From: SAR324 cluster bacterium
GTDB taxonomy: Bacteria > SAR324 > NAC60-12
Direction: 5' to 3'
Length of the DNA stretch: 64,000 nt
Assembly: GCA_028281495.1 (NCBI GenBank)
Contig: JANQJU010000031.1
Span: 169,825-233,824, forward strand
In this document: positions 42,636 to 52,763 of the stretch, one piece after another
How positions within the stretch are numbered: position 1 is the first letter of the stretch
Layout: each line of letters starts with the position of its first letter
Notes under the pieces: generated by a model
Told to the model about the DNA's origin: nothing
Seen by the model: only the letters and a program-made list of their open reading frames with translations
Databases searched by the model: none
Translations under genes and position numbers: made by a program

Positions 42636-45569
42636 TCAACGGGTGGTAATTTTAGTGATCGGAAACGAATGACCTCGCACATCACGCATGGGAAAGGTTT
42701 CAAAACCAAAGGCTTGGTGGCTGATCATCGGGACCATGTCCTCCAAATAGTTGGCCAGTTCGCTCACTGAAACCTCGCCATGTCCGGGAGAACCAGGAGC
42801 ACTGGTATCGGCCTTCCCTTTGAGACCTTCCAGCAAAACCCAAGTGAACAAACTGTGACCTTTATAGCCTTCCAAGGCATAATCCTGATCGCTTGACGCA
42901 TACAGGACCGCCGATCCGGTTTTATTCATCAAACGGGCAATCGCCGTTTTTTCTGCCATCGGATTTTTCAACCGAAACGCCACCTCCGGGCCGAAGCTCC
43001 CCGCATGACAACTATCCAGAATGATCAAATTCTTCTGAGCAGCCACGTTCTCTTGTAGAAATTCATTGATTCGATTTTCGGAAAGGCTATCCGTCTTCAA
43101 CGCCTCATTGTTTCGATAAATAAATTCCCGCGGGAGGAAATGATATTCGCCGCCCAAAGCCATAGCGTGTCCAGACAGATAGAGAATAAAAATATCGTGC
43201 GGTTGGATTTTGGGACGAAGCTTCTCGAAAGTGGCTTTGATATTTTTCACCGTGGCTTGCCGGTTGATCAACGTTTCGACGTGAACCGCTTTGAACAGAG
43301 GATGCTTGTGGGTTTCCAGAACCTTTTTCAACTCACGAACGTCGTCATCGGGATATTCGAGATCCAGATCGCGGTCGCGATACTCTGCCACGCCTACTGC
43401 GATGGCATAGAGTGTGGGCAGTTTATCAGGTAGCTCCACATGGATGGTCATCTCGGCAGATTCGGAGACCACACTATTCTTTTTGTTATAAACTTTACCC
43501 GATAACACATTTTTCCCTGGCGTTAAGTCTCCTTTGATATCGGCAGAACTGTAGCTCGTAAAACGATTCAAATCCTCAGCTTTGGTGGACAACTTTGGCA
43601 ACAATTTGCCATTCACTCGCACTTCGATCCGACCAATACCTCCGCCCTGATCGGTGATTTTTAAGGGAAGCTCAAACCGTGTGGTCTCATACGTGAGATT
43701 TTTCGATTTCACATCCCATTCCACTTTCGGCGGCAGACCTTGGGCCAATACCTGCCGCACATCGCCGATTTTCTTCAGTTCACGTGCAATCAAGGCTTCG
43801 TCACCTTGAATTCGTGCTTGCAGCAAATCAGGACGATGAAATGGTTCATAAAGTTGCCCCACCTTTACAAACGAAGGCGCTTGCGTGTCTCCGTTATTCA
43901 ACTGATAGCCAATCAGCGATTTGGCTTCCTCCGAAGCCGCATAAAAACCTTCGGGCATCCACGCGACCCAACGCTGATCCGTCATCACAAACAGGGCGAG
44001 TTGCTCGTCCCCGGTTTTTAGGTCATACCAACGCAGCGTCCCGTCCCCAAAACCCGCCACCACAAATCGTCCATCGCGGCTGATATTGAGGGTCCAGACG
44101 GCTGATGGCCCAGGCTTCATCCACCGTAGTTTGCCATCACGGTCGTAATGCCGGAGGTGCCATTCGGAACCGAGCACAAAAGATTGCTCATCCGGGGCAA
44201 TGGCCAGACTACGCGACCTTTCATACGGTTTGAGTGAAAGAGGAGTCCCGTTGAGTTGAGGATTGAGTTGGTCGATCCAGTTTTCCACGTGAATCGAATT
44301 ACTTTCCGTAATGGCAGGGAAGAGCGAGGACTTATTTTGTGGGGATAGGGTCAACTCGAAACTTCGCAACGAGAACTGGACCTCATTTTTACCCCATAAT
44401 TCTAAACCGAAATGAACGATATCGGCGTTTTCCGAAAGCCGAATCGAGTTGTGCAAACGCTGCCCTCGGAAATCTGTGAACTGGGGACGAAGGCTCCAAT
44501 CGGGATTACCCATACTGTCCAACTTCGCGAGGACAGGGTCGAAACTCCCTACCAGCAAACCCCCGTTTTTCAGAGGTTTCAAATCCATAATGGTATTTTG
44601 ACTGGCAACCCATTCAGCAAAAGCACCTCTTCCTTTTTGGCTCCAGCGGAATATGGGATTGTCGCCATTTTTATCGTATCTTCCCCCCGCATAAAGGGTG
44701 TGACCATTGTTTGACCACGCCACGCTTCCGAGATTTCCATTGTTTGCCAAAGTCGTATCGGCAGAAAAAAGCAGCTTGAGGGTATCAGCATCATAAACAT
44801 CGACTGAGGTTTCACCATCATACCCCACCGCAATGTGAGACCCCTCAGGAGAAAACACTGCTGCAAATGGCTGTTTGTTGGTTGAAACGGATCGGATCAA
44901 CTCAAAATTGGAATCGTAAAGTCGCAATTTGCCATCATCGGAAGTGGTGATCAGACGGTTCTGCGGATCAAAATCAGCCCAATTTGAACGATCAGCATAA
45001 TCTCGGTCGGCTCGAATAAACTCGTAATCCGAGGTTCGATAGATGCGGATACCGTTGGCACCGCCCAACGATGCGGCCAAATATTTGCCGTCTGGTGAAT
45101 AAGTTAGATTCAGGGCGGCGTTCTCCAATCCAGTAATGCGATGGCTGATTTGGGCCGATTGCCGATCAAATAAGTAGATCACTTGTGACTTTCCATTTTG
45201 CTGGGTGAACCCACCCACTGCGATTGTGTTCCCATCCGGTGAAATGGCAACGGCGTAGGCTTTACCGACATCCCCTTCGGTGGCAGGGAGGTAGAAGGTC
45301 CTTAATAAATTCCCGGTGTGGAGGTCCCAAATCCGAACGGATTTGTCGTCACTCGCTGAAACCACAAAACGTTCTTGAGCATCCACATCGATTCGCCGAA
45401 TTACTGCGGTGTGAAATCCGGTTTCTATGCGTAAAATGGGGGTAGAGGGAAAATCGGAGTTCTCGGTTGAGGCAGATTGGGCGTGGCTGGTGAGAACCCA
45501 ACTGAATGTCCACATGGTTAAGGCGATAACAAGGAAAAGTGATTTCTGGAACGGGTTGGGTCGTTTCAT
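42636..45569 (-). CDS. Exported WD40-repeat protein with C-terminal caspase (C14) domain
   Basis: A 977-residue protein with a signal peptide (KSLFLVIALTMWTFSWVL, cut near SHAQS). Residues ~45-560 hold WD40-like beta-propeller repeats, some degenerate (for instance VVSASDDKSVRIWDLHTG). A beta-sandwich-like linker (about 620-710, LPLKITDQGGGIGRIEVRVNG) follows. Residues ~730-977 are a caspase-like peptidase: LYAIAVGVAEYRD opens the domain, His801 (LYLSGHAMALGG) and Cys854 (LDSCHAGSFG) form the dyad, and SSDQDYALEGYKGHSLFTWVLLEGL completes it. Family members cleave after a basic residue or Asp; this one cannot be predicted. Bacterial caspases are usually cytosolic; export is the odd point. Confidence 0.9.
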   Translation of the reverse strand: MKRPNPFQKSLFLVIALTMWTFSWVLTSHAQSASTENSDFPSTPILRIETGFHTAVIRRIDVDAQERFVVSASDDKSVRIWDLHTGNLLRTFYLPATEGDVGKAYAVAISPDGNTIAVGGFTQQNGKSQVIYLFDRQSAQISHRITGLENAALNLTYSPDGKYLAASLGGANGIRIYRTSDYEFIRADRDYADRSNWADFDPQNRLITTSDDGKLRLYDSNFELIRSVSTNKQPFAAVFSPEGSHIAVGYDGETSVDVYDADTLKLLFSADTTLANNGNLGSVAWSNNGHTLYAGGRYDKNGDNPIFRWSQKGRGAFAEWVASQNTIMDLKPLKNGGLLVGSFDPVLAKLDSMGNPDWSLRPQFTDFRGQRLHNSIRLSENADIVHFGLELWGKNEVQFSLRSFELTLSPQNKSSLFPAITESNSIHVENWIDQLNPQLNGTPLSLKPYERSRSLAIAPDEQSFVLGSEWHLRHYDRDGKLRWMKPGPSAVWTLNISRDGRFVVAGFGDGTLRWYDLKTGDEQLALFVMTDQRWVAWMPEGFYAASEEAKSLIGYQLNNGDTQAPSFVKVGQLYEPFHRPDLLQARIQGDEALIARELKKIGDVRQVLAQGLPPKVEWDVKSKNLTYETTRFELPLKITDQGGGIGRIEVRVNGKLLPKLSTKAEDLNRFTSYSSADIKGDLTPGKNVLSGKVYNKKNSVVSESAEMTIHVELPDKLPTLYAIAVGVAEYRDRDLDLEYPDDDVRELKKVLETHKHPLFKAVHVETLINRQATVKNIKATFEKLRPKIQPHDIFILYLSGHAMALGGEYHFLPREFIYRNNEALKTDSLSENRINEFLQENVAAQKNLIILDSCHAGSFGPEVAFRLKNPMAEKTAIARLMNKTGSAVLYASSDQDYALEGYKGHSLFTWVLLEGLKGKADTSAPGSPGHGEVSVSELANYLEDMVPMISHQAFGFETFPMRDVRGHSFPITKITTR

Positions 45570-45615
45570 GGGAGCCTCTATGTGGGGTTCTCGGTGAGAT
45601 CAACATTTCTACATA

Positions 45616-45645
45616 AGATTAGAATATTCGGCCTCACGGTGTCAA
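45616..45645 (-). promoter_or_regulatory. Candidate promoter of the WD40-caspase/TPR operon
   Basis: On the minus strand a perfect TTGACA (45640-45645) precedes TAATCT (45616-45621) by 18 bases, placing the start about 55-60 bases before the caspase ATG. The rest of 45570-45723 shows nothing else recognisable. Confidence 0.4.
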
Positions 45646-45723
45646 TTGATCCTGGAGCATCTCCTTTCGTTGATGTTATAAACATCTAAAATTGAATCGT
45701 TATCAAATCATAAAAAGTGGAGA

Positions 45724-47358
45724 TCACATCGATAGCTGGCCAATCACCTCAACATATACGCGAATCCGAAATTCGTCCTCAACGTCGGCATGCATCTCCC
45801 CACAAAACGCATCCACTCGTTGTTGAGGAAACAGAGGAGCATACACGACCAGCATCACTTCATCCAATCCGAGCTGATGGGCATAACGGGCGGCTTGTTG
45901 CTGAGAGGCCTTTAATTTTGAGACATTGCTAAAGCTCTTGACCTCAATGATGGCTTGGGTCTGTTGGGTACTGATCGATAGGTCCACCTGTCCGTTACCC
46001 GTGGGAAATTCAGGCGACACCGTTGCAAATCCATTCAAGGCATTGGTGAGCCAAGCGTATAAATGGAAATGCCCCACCGCTTCGGTGACGTTGAGATTGG
46101 TACGCTGGGGTTGCTGCTTCCAAGGATCTTGCCCAGCCTCATTCAACCGCTGAAGGTAGCGACGGTAAGCTTGCAAAATGGCAGGTAGGTCAATGCGATC
46201 TGGATTGATCCAATCGGCGGGAAGGTCGGTCAAATCCAGCGGTGCCGTTTGTCCCTGACCTAAAAGGCCGCTACGTCTTAAATCGCGGTGCAGGGCGTCA
46301 AACAAGCATTTTTGGACAAACGGGGAAGCAAATCGACAGATATTGATGCGTTCGCCTTTGGCATCGGCTTTCTGTTGAAAACCAAGAACGCCGTGCATGT
46401 ACAAATAATTGTGATGTGGATCATGGAAGGCAAAAGGGATTTCTTCGTTGGAAAACAGGGCCAGCAGAAACTCATGATATTCGGGGAGGCTGGCCTTGGA
46501 AATCATGTAGGTCAAGGTGTTGTTGGGTAAAGCCGTGGTGGCTTGCCGGTAGACATGTCGCCATGATTTGAGGCCGATGGGTTGGGAAGGGTTGTCGTTA
46601 TAAGTGTCCGTGAGCAATTCACCTAACCAGCCCACTAAGCCAGGTTGCCCATTGGTGGCTTCAAAGGTTTTTTGAACGACATCGGCCGCCACAACCTGTT
46701 CCCTTTCTTCCTGATATTGTTGGAATAGCTCCTGAACTTCTTCCAACGTAAAATTGGGAATGTGAAACGAACGTTGCACATTAAACGGTGATTCCGTGTG
46801 GCTCTCCAATCCTACGACAGCCCGGACACCGATCAGCGCCAAGCCATGCAGATAGTGGGGAGTCCGATTCAGAAATAGTTTTCTGAATTGACCGGCAAGT
46901 TGAGTCAGCAGTCGTGCATCAAAGCAATCGACCTCATCAATGAGCAGTAGTAGGGGGCGATCCAGCACACCGCTGGTTTTAGAAAATAAATTGCGAAAAT
47001 CCTCCCAGGTGTGAATGGGGACTTGGTCGGGAAAGGCTTCCTTGAGTTCGCCATTCAAAGCTCGTGGGACACCATCCGGTTCCGACTGGGATTCGGGGGG
47101 GAAAACCATATCCCGCAGTCCTTCCAAGGAAAGCATCCGAACCTCAAAACGCTCTCCATACCTTTGTGCTACGGCTTCTTTCATTTGCAGCATAAGCCAG
47201 GTTTTTCCAGACTGTCGGGGTGCCCAGATCGTGAAGTAATGCCCTCCTTTTTCGAGATCGCCGACCAAATAGTCACAACATCGATTCACCAATTGGGCAC
47301 GATCTACGGTGAAATGACGCTGCGGATCCGTCGGCCCGTAGGAATGGAAATGTCGCAT
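45724..47358 (-). CDS. AAA ATPase with C-terminal PD-(D/E)XK-like nuclease (family C, copy 1)
   Basis: A 544-residue protein; its ATG follows a strong AAGGAGGT. An N-terminal HFxxYGPTDPQRHF motif leads into Walker A APRQSGKT (46-53) and Walker B LLLLIDEVDCFD (Asp141, Glu142). The ATPase lid and helical region run to ~430. The C-terminus has the nuclease core: GQVDLSI with the Asp, then AIIEVKSF with the ExK, the D-ExK pattern of PD-(D/E)XK nucleases. A second family member is at 52809-54371 on the other strand. Function of this family is not known to me; mobile-element- or defence-linked DNA cutting is inference from the architecture. Confidence 0.82.
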   Translation of the reverse strand: MRHFHSYGPTDPQRHFTVDRAQLVNRCCDYLVGDLEKGGHYFTIWAPRQSGKTWLMLQMKEAVAQRYGERFEVRMLSLEGLRDMVFPPESQSEPDGVPRALNGELKEAFPDQVPIHTWEDFRNLFSKTSGVLDRPLLLLIDEVDCFDARLLTQLAGQFRKLFLNRTPHYLHGLALIGVRAVVGLESHTESPFNVQRSFHIPNFTLEEVQELFQQYQEEREQVVAADVVQKTFEATNGQPGLVGWLGELLTDTYNDNPSQPIGLKSWRHVYRQATTALPNNTLTYMISKASLPEYHEFLLALFSNEEIPFAFHDPHHNYLYMHGVLGFQQKADAKGERINICRFASPFVQKCLFDALHRDLRRSGLLGQGQTAPLDLTDLPADWINPDRIDLPAILQAYRRYLQRLNEAGQDPWKQQPQRTNLNVTEAVGHFHLYAWLTNALNGFATVSPEFPTGNGQVDLSISTQQTQAIIEVKSFSNVSKLKASQQQAARYAHQLGLDEVMLVVYAPLFPQQRVDAFCGEMHADVEDEFRIRVYVEVIGQLSM

Positions 47359-47435
47359 CGTTAAACCTCCTTATAATGATTCCTCACCAGCCACTGGTTT
47401 ACCAACCACCTGTCCTCAGGCCATAGTTTCCAGGA

Positions 47436-49187
47436 TCAATTCTCCTCAAAAAACCGATCAATCGACTTTAACCGCGTCGCCTTCCCAATTTGATGTGCCG
47501 TACACAAGTCTTGAGCTTCCTTAGTAAATCCCCCCAACGACAAGACAGCTCCGACAACTTTGTGTTTCGGATGGTCTGCTTGCATCCATTTCAATTTTTC
47601 TAAAAAATCCATCACGACCGTGTTCCCGGTAGCCGTCTCTTGTTTTTTGACTTCCACACAGAGCAAGCGTTGATCGTCCGATTCGGCCCATACATCGATT
47701 TCAAATCGTTTGCCATCGGCTCGTTTTTGGAGATGACGACTGTTCACGGAAATGAGGTTCCATTGGGGATTGTCTTCTGGCAGGCCTTCAAAAAAATCGG
47801 CAAGACGGACTCGTTTTCGAGTCCGCAATTCTGAAGCCAACAAGTCTTCCGCAATCTTGCCTGCCATTTGGTTGAGCTTGCCTTGCAGTCGTTTCTTCTG
47901 GCCTTGCAATTCCTGAATCTGGCGTTGGAAATCCTCGGTTAAGGGCGGGGCAAATTCTTTGACTTCTTCTTCAAAACTTTCTCGCAATACCAAGTATAGC
48001 GTTCCATCTTGTAACCCTTGAAAACGAATATCAGACGGTCCCTCCGCAATCAGATCCGAATGAACCAGGTGCCACAACTTTCTCAGCAACTCTTTGAGAT
48101 CGATATCCAATTTCAATGCTTTCGCGATCTCCTTATGAGTCCAGTCCTGATGCGCATTTTTGGTCAAAAACAACAGGATCTTTCGGGCATGGGTGTCGTT
48201 GATACGGTCTAGAGCATTGTCGATGTACTCCGCCCATGTCCGAGAAAACCCTACCTTTCGATTGGACAGTTCATAAGTGACGGTTTCATGGACTCGTTCC
48301 AGTTCCGTGAAGTCTCGTTGAGGATAGTGACTTTGGATGACACAGGAAATGAAGAACGGATCGTTCTGACAGAGGGCGTTGATGGCCTCCGCACAAGAGG
48401 GAGTGATAGGCACACCATAATAATCGGCATAGCGATAAACGGCTTCCAAACCGTCGTCGGGTTCCAGGTACGGAGAAATTTCGTAGAATCGTAAACGTCC
48501 GGCTTCGAGATATTGGCTCACGACTCTCGAAAGCCAACCCACATACGATCCGGTCACAAACATCGGAGCGTATTTGGATTCGGAATGTTCGTGATAACTG
48601 CCGGGTAAGGAATCTTGCTTTACCTTAAAGTCGGCATCGGCATAAACGAATTCGGCCATGTTCTGGAATTCGTCGATCAATACCACCCAGCGCCGCTCCA
48701 GAATGGAAGCAAAACCATGAGGGGCTTCCATCGCAGTAGTCCACATTTGATGATGACGCCCAGTTTCTCGACAGTTCAGAATGGCCTTTGCAACACGAGC
48801 TAACAGAGGAAGGTTTGCTTTCACTCCGTATTCTTGAATCTCTGGTAAAGTCAACGGTACCCTAACCAAATGAGGGGTCCGCTCTAAGAACGAAATGTAC
48901 TGAGAAGCAAAACGGCAAAAGTAGTCTTCAGCTAAATCGGGGAGCCAAATCTTGTCGGCTTTGACCTCATAGAAAAACGGGATGATCTCACCATTCGCAT
49001 CCCACAATTGATTGAAGACTCGTTGAATGATGGCTGTCTTCCCACTCTTTTTACGGGCCAACATTGCCATCGACCGGGCAGCCAACCGAGGCACCAAACT
49101 CAACCAATGATTGATGTAGGCGAATTCTTTTTGACGTCCCACCAACAAGCGGGGATCACCAATTCGCTCTGGTAGAGGATATTGCAT
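47436..49187 (-). CDS. ATPase with C-terminal PD-(D/E)XK-like nuclease (family B, copy 1, intact)
   Basis: A 583-residue protein starting MQYPLPERIGDPRLLVGR after an AGAGGT. Walker A is ARKKSGKT (Lys50) and Walker B WVVLIDEFQN (Asp172, Glu173). A middle part includes a winged-helix-like stretch (WTHKEIAKALKLDIDLKEL). A coiled-coil segment (IQELQGQKKRLQGKLNQM) precedes the nuclease core FEIDVWAES... LCVEVKK near residue ~505-525, where Asp and Glu-x-Lys mark the active site. Two further copies lie at 56111-57393 (truncated) and 58264-60027 (intact). Together they identify a small paralogous family whose role is unknown. Confidence 0.82.
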   Translation of the reverse strand: MQYPLPERIGDPRLLVGRQKEFAYINHWLSLVPRLAARSMAMLARKKSGKTAIIQRVFNQLWDANGEIIPFFYEVKADKIWLPDLAEDYFCRFASQYISFLERTPHLVRVPLTLPEIQEYGVKANLPLLARVAKAILNCRETGRHHQMWTTAMEAPHGFASILERRWVVLIDEFQNMAEFVYADADFKVKQDSLPGSYHEHSESKYAPMFVTGSYVGWLSRVVSQYLEAGRLRFYEISPYLEPDDGLEAVYRYADYYGVPITPSCAEAINALCQNDPFFISCVIQSHYPQRDFTELERVHETVTYELSNRKVGFSRTWAEYIDNALDRINDTHARKILLFLTKNAHQDWTHKEIAKALKLDIDLKELLRKLWHLVHSDLIAEGPSDIRFQGLQDGTLYLVLRESFEEEVKEFAPPLTEDFQRQIQELQGQKKRLQGKLNQMAGKIAEDLLASELRTRKRVRLADFFEGLPEDNPQWNLISVNSRHLQKRADGKRFEIDVWAESDDQRLLCVEVKKQETATGNTVVMDFLEKLKWMQADHPKHKVVGAVLSLGGFTKEAQDLCTAHQIGKATRLKSIDRFFEEN

Positions 49188-49309
49188 GGGAACCTCTTGG
49201 AAATAGGACAGCGTTCGCCCAATCTAGTAAAGATGGAAGATTTCACACCGAGCAGAGTAGCGGTTCAAAACTTTTCATCAAGCCAACTTTCATCTCCCCA
49301 AAATTCACC

Positions 49310-51064
49310 CTAGCCGTTACCAACCACCTGCTCGCAAGCGGTCAATTCCCATCCATGAAACACGAGCAGCAAACCGATGTATTGCGGTCCTTCTTTGGGT
49401 TTGAATCGATCTTGTTGCAGATAACGTTGTACCTGCTCTCGGCCTTCTTCTAGTGACTCTTGCAGCAGACGTTCATTCAACGATTCTCCCCGTTTGAGAT
49501 ATTTCAACTCCAGGATGACGCCATATTTCAAATCGGGAAACCGGTAGGTGTCGGGGATTAAAAAGATATCCACATATCCTTTGGCGCGTTCCCATTCGCT
49601 GCGGCATTCGTAGATGGTCGTGAGATTGAAATAGGTCAGGAGGAATCCTTGCACCATTTTTTCACCCTGAAGGTAATCTCGGATACTGGTTTGTTCTTTT
49701 AGAGCGTTTGCTAAAAAAGTAAACAGTGGCTCCCAGTTGCCATTGAGGCCGATGTCATAAATCAGATCGGTAAATTGATTGATATTCACTCGGAAGATGT
49801 CGGCTTCTTGGTAGATCGCTCGCAGATAGCCATACATCAGATCGGCCACCGTCCGGTTGGGGATCTTGAGAACAGCTTTCTCCATTTGAGGTTTATCCAT
49901 TGTCAACAAACCAAAATAATAGAGTAAGGAGATGAAGTTTTCACGATCCGTGATGCGCTTGATCGGAAAGCTGGAGACCAAATTACTGACAATGGTGCCA
50001 TTGTTCATGATCTCTTGTAGCACATCAAAATTGCCATTGAGCTTCCGGTTCACCCACATCAAATGTCGTAACTTGCTGTAATCGATACGGATGTTGTTAT
50101 CGATCAATTCGCGCGGACCTCTTTTATTGGGAACCGAATCACGTAAGTAATACAACACCATGTCCGTGTTATAGAGGTCGGTCGTGATCCCCTCTGCGAA
50201 TCGATAACCATTGTACCATTCCTTCATCAGATTTATCGTGTCCTCAATGTCGTGATCGAAAACACCAAGCTTCTGATACTCCGCTAGAATTTGTCGTACT
50301 TCTGCTTCGGTGAATCCCAGGAGTTCGTTGAATTCCGACATCCTGCTGATGTTGGTACCAACATTGAAGCCGCTGGTGACATCGTCCATTGTGACGGGGG
50401 ACACTCCGGTGATGAACAAGCGTTTCAGTCCTCCTTCACCCGAACTGGCCCCACCTTTGAGCATGGCAAAGAAGTTCCGATAGAAGCCTTCTCCGTGAGT
50501 GAATTCGTGATAAGCTGCTTCCCCTCTTTGAGCCAAAATGGTGTTGGCAAAGTTATCGTACTCGTCGATCAGCACGTACAATGGAATACCTTGCCGTTTG
50601 GCATAGAAAAACAACTCGTCCAGCTTTTCCGTGGCTTTGGGGGAAGACAATATTTCTTGGATGACTGATTCAGGAAAGAGGTCAGGATGGGACATGCAAG
50701 CATATTTGATCACTCGACCAACATATCGTTCAAAAACTTCTTCCAATGTTTCCAGCGCATCATCGACTCGAGAAAAATCAAAATGTAAGGTGACATAATG
50801 GTGCTGTGTACCAGTGGGGTTTTTGGCAATATCGAGATCTCCAAACAAGAGATCGAATCGTTTGGCGCGGGAGCGGTCGTAATACTCATACAGGGTGCTC
50901 ATCCAGCAGGATTTCCCGAAACGTCGAGGACGTATGAGGAAGACAAACGCGTATTGTTCCAGAGTTGGGATGAACCGGGTTTTATCCACGTAAAGCTGCT
51001 GTTCCTTCCGAATGTCGAAGAAGTTGGCAACACCATAAGGGATACGACGATAGGATACAGACAT
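49310..51064 (-). CDS. AAA-ATPase_like/PDDEXK_9 protein (family A, intact copy)
   Basis: Matches the PF09820 (AAA-ATPase_like) plus PF08011 (PDDEXK_9, formerly DUF1703) architecture that is multi-copy in many bacteria. It has 584 residues. Start: CAGGAG before the ATG. The opening YVDKTRF segment is the family hallmark. Walker A is RPRRFGKS (45-52), Walker B YVLIDEYDNF, and LKRLFITGVSPVTMDDVTSGFN is the conserved follow-up. The C-terminal nuclease has LKYGVILELKYLKRG with the ExK. It is the reference for three decayed copies in this window (40565-41357, 52557-52763, 57394-58242) and is related to the 54434 gene. Biological role undetermined. Confidence 0.88.
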   Translation of the reverse strand: MSVSYRRIPYGVANFFDIRKEQQLYVDKTRFIPTLEQYAFVFLIRPRRFGKSCWMSTLYEYYDRSRAKRFDLLFGDLDIAKNPTGTQHHYVTLHFDFSRVDDALETLEEVFERYVGRVIKYACMSHPDLFPESVIQEILSSPKATEKLDELFFYAKRQGIPLYVLIDEYDNFANTILAQRGEAAYHEFTHGEGFYRNFFAMLKGGASSGEGGLKRLFITGVSPVTMDDVTSGFNVGTNISRMSEFNELLGFTEAEVRQILAEYQKLGVFDHDIEDTINLMKEWYNGYRFAEGITTDLYNTDMVLYYLRDSVPNKRGPRELIDNNIRIDYSKLRHLMWVNRKLNGNFDVLQEIMNNGTIVSNLVSSFPIKRITDRENFISLLYYFGLLTMDKPQMEKAVLKIPNRTVADLMYGYLRAIYQEADIFRVNINQFTDLIYDIGLNGNWEPLFTFLANALKEQTSIRDYLQGEKMVQGFLLTYFNLTTIYECRSEWERAKGYVDIFLIPDTYRFPDLKYGVILELKYLKRGESLNERLLQESLEEGREQVQRYLQQDRFKPKEGPQYIGLLLVFHGWELTACEQVVGNG

Positions 51065-51250
51065 AGGAACTCCTGTAGTGGGTCAGTCAAGCACTGGATG
51101 CGTTGTGCCATTCCATCTTAGCAAATCCAGTCTGGATCGGTGCATGGAATTTATCCCATATGATTTTATTTTGGGCAGATCCGAACTCGAATTTAACCGT
51201 TATCTATAGCAGTCAGGGCCGCAAGAGAAGGTTTATCCGCCAATACCCAG

Positions 51251-52408
51251 TCATGTGCTGTAAGCGCCGTCCCACAGTTTTTCAATGAATGCTTGCCATG
51301 ACAGAATTTCGATATCGTCTACAATCCGACGAGAGGATTCCAAAGAAACCAGAACGTAGTGCTCGATTAGGTTTTCTTCTTTCAGCAAGCGCAGGTTTTT
51401 CAGATCTCGATTGGCAACCACTGGTTTCGCTTTGACCTCAACCGCAATACGATTGTTGATAATAAAGTCCACTTCGATCCCCGATTTAGATCGCCAATAG
51501 TGTAAATCGCGTATCCCATTGTATTCACAATACGATTTGATCTCGTGATAAATATACGTTTCGAAGGCTTCGCCATATTCTGGCGCACCGGGGGAAAGAT
51601 GCCTCCGGCCATTCAATGCATTGACGACCCCGCCATCGAAAAAATAGAACTTGGCCGTCGACACGGATTTTCGCTTTTGAGAATGCCTCCAAGCGGGAAG
51701 GTCTTCGCCGACCAACGTGTCTCTTAAGATTTGGAAATAGTCTCGAACGGTGCTTCGGGGAATTTCTGCGTCGCTGGCAATGTTTTCGTAATTGATCATT
51801 TTTCCATGACACCATCCAGCCACCCGAAGAAATCGGCTGAAGGCCGGCACATTGCGAACCAAAGCTTCAGCAACAATTTCTTCCGTGAGATACGTTCCCA
51901 CATAGCTGGACAAATCTTCTTCGGGTTCGTCTGAAAAATAAATGGAGGGGACTAAGCCGACCGTCAAGGCTCGCTGTAGATCAAATTCTTCTCGAAGTTC
52001 TCGATAAATAAACGGATGCAACCGCCGTGTCCGTGCCCGACCTCCGAGTAGGTTGACTCCACTGGACTTGAGTTTCCGGGCACTCGATCCGGTCAATAGA
52101 AATCGAATGCCACGTGTCTCGATCAGTAGGTGGACTTCGTCCAGTAAAATCGGAAGCTTTTGGATTTCATCAATCACCACAATTTGCTCCGGCTCGGTCA
52201 GTTCTTCACGCAACCGCGAAGGCTGTGTACTCAGCCGAAGGAACAAATCCGTATCAAGCAAATCGTAGTACCGGTGGTATCTCAACTGATGTCGAATCAA
52301 AAACGACTTTCCGATTTGCCGGGGGCCAAACAAAAAACAAGATCGCTTCTGTAAAATTGTATCTAAGTTGAGTTCCCGTCTAATTTCCATTTCGTGCCTA
52401 TTTTTCAT
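51251..52408 (-). CDS. ATP-binding protein with DUF4143-type C-terminus (family D)
   Basis: A 385-residue protein. Walker A is FGPRQIGKS (27-35), Walker B IVVIDEIQK (Asp80, Glu81), and the next strand FLLTGSSARKL is the DUF4143 family's sensor segment. Then LLGGRARTRRLHPF leads to a winged-helix stretch (SDAEIPRSTVRDYFQIL). The C-terminal part contains YWRSKSGIEVDFII followed by IAVEVKAKP, a D-ExK nuclease-like core typical of the DUF4143 family. The ATG at 52408 is used; a second at 52390 is possible. It belongs to a different ATPase family from its neighbours but shares the ATPase-plus-nuclease plan. Function unknown. Confidence 0.85.
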   Translation of the reverse strand: MKNRHEMEIRRELNLDTILQKRSCFLFGPRQIGKSFLIRHQLRYHRYYDLLDTDLFLRLSTQPSRLREELTEPEQIVVIDEIQKLPILLDEVHLLIETRGIRFLLTGSSARKLKSSGVNLLGGRARTRRLHPFIYRELREEFDLQRALTVGLVPSIYFSDEPEEDLSSYVGTYLTEEIVAEALVRNVPAFSRFLRVAGWCHGKMINYENIASDAEIPRSTVRDYFQILRDTLVGEDLPAWRHSQKRKSVSTAKFYFFDGGVVNALNGRRHLSPGAPEYGEAFETYIYHEIKSYCEYNGIRDLHYWRSKSGIEVDFIINNRIAVEVKAKPVVANRDLKNLRLLKEENLIEHYVLVSLESSRRIVDDIEILSWQAFIEKLWDGAYST

Positions 52409-52475
52409 TTCAAATGTTATCGCTGCATTTGCCTGCCATTCTCTGTTTTCAGAGAAATTTGGTAATGGTACCGCC

Positions 52476-52565
52476 GATTATCATGATATACGACCGTTAA
52501 TTCAATGATTATCATGATATACGACCGTTAATTCAATGATTATCATAACACACGACAGTGAATTC
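52476..52565. repeat. Tandem 31-bp repeat (2 perfect units plus a diverged third)
   Basis: GATTATCATGATATACGACC plus an 11-base tail is repeated exactly from 52476 and 52507, then degenerates at 52538. Each unit contains a palindromic ATCATGAT. The third unit runs directly into the duplicated family-A fragment at 52557, which suggests the array marks a recombination or insertion junction. It lies between the divergent starts of the 51251-52408 and 52809 genes. Confidence 0.8.
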
Positions 52566-52763
52566 GTGATAAGCTGCTTCACCTCTTTGAGCCAAAATGG
52601 TGTTGGCAAAGTTATCGTACTCGTCGATCAGCACGTACAATGGAATACCCTGCCGTTTGGCATAGAAAAACAACTCGTCCAGCTTTTCTGTGGCTTTGGA
52701 GGAAGACAATATTTCTGGGATGACTGATTCAGGAAAGAGATCAGGATGGGACATGCAAGCATA
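52557..52763 (-). pseudogene. Duplicated 207-bp internal fragment of the family-A gene
   Basis: The segment is 97% identical (6 mismatches in 207 bases by eye) to 50498-50704 inside the intact family-A gene, in the same orientation. It encodes SVIPEILSSSKATEKLDELF and the Walker B strand YVLIDEYDNFAN, but has no N-terminus, P-loop or nuclease. The next 32 bases (52764-52795) resemble 54681-54712 within the 54434 gene (about 27 of 32), so the piece is a mosaic of two related genes. Confidence 0.85.

Noticed and set aside
52476..52565. Possible CRISPR array
   Set aside because: The 31-bp units are directly adjacent with no spacers.
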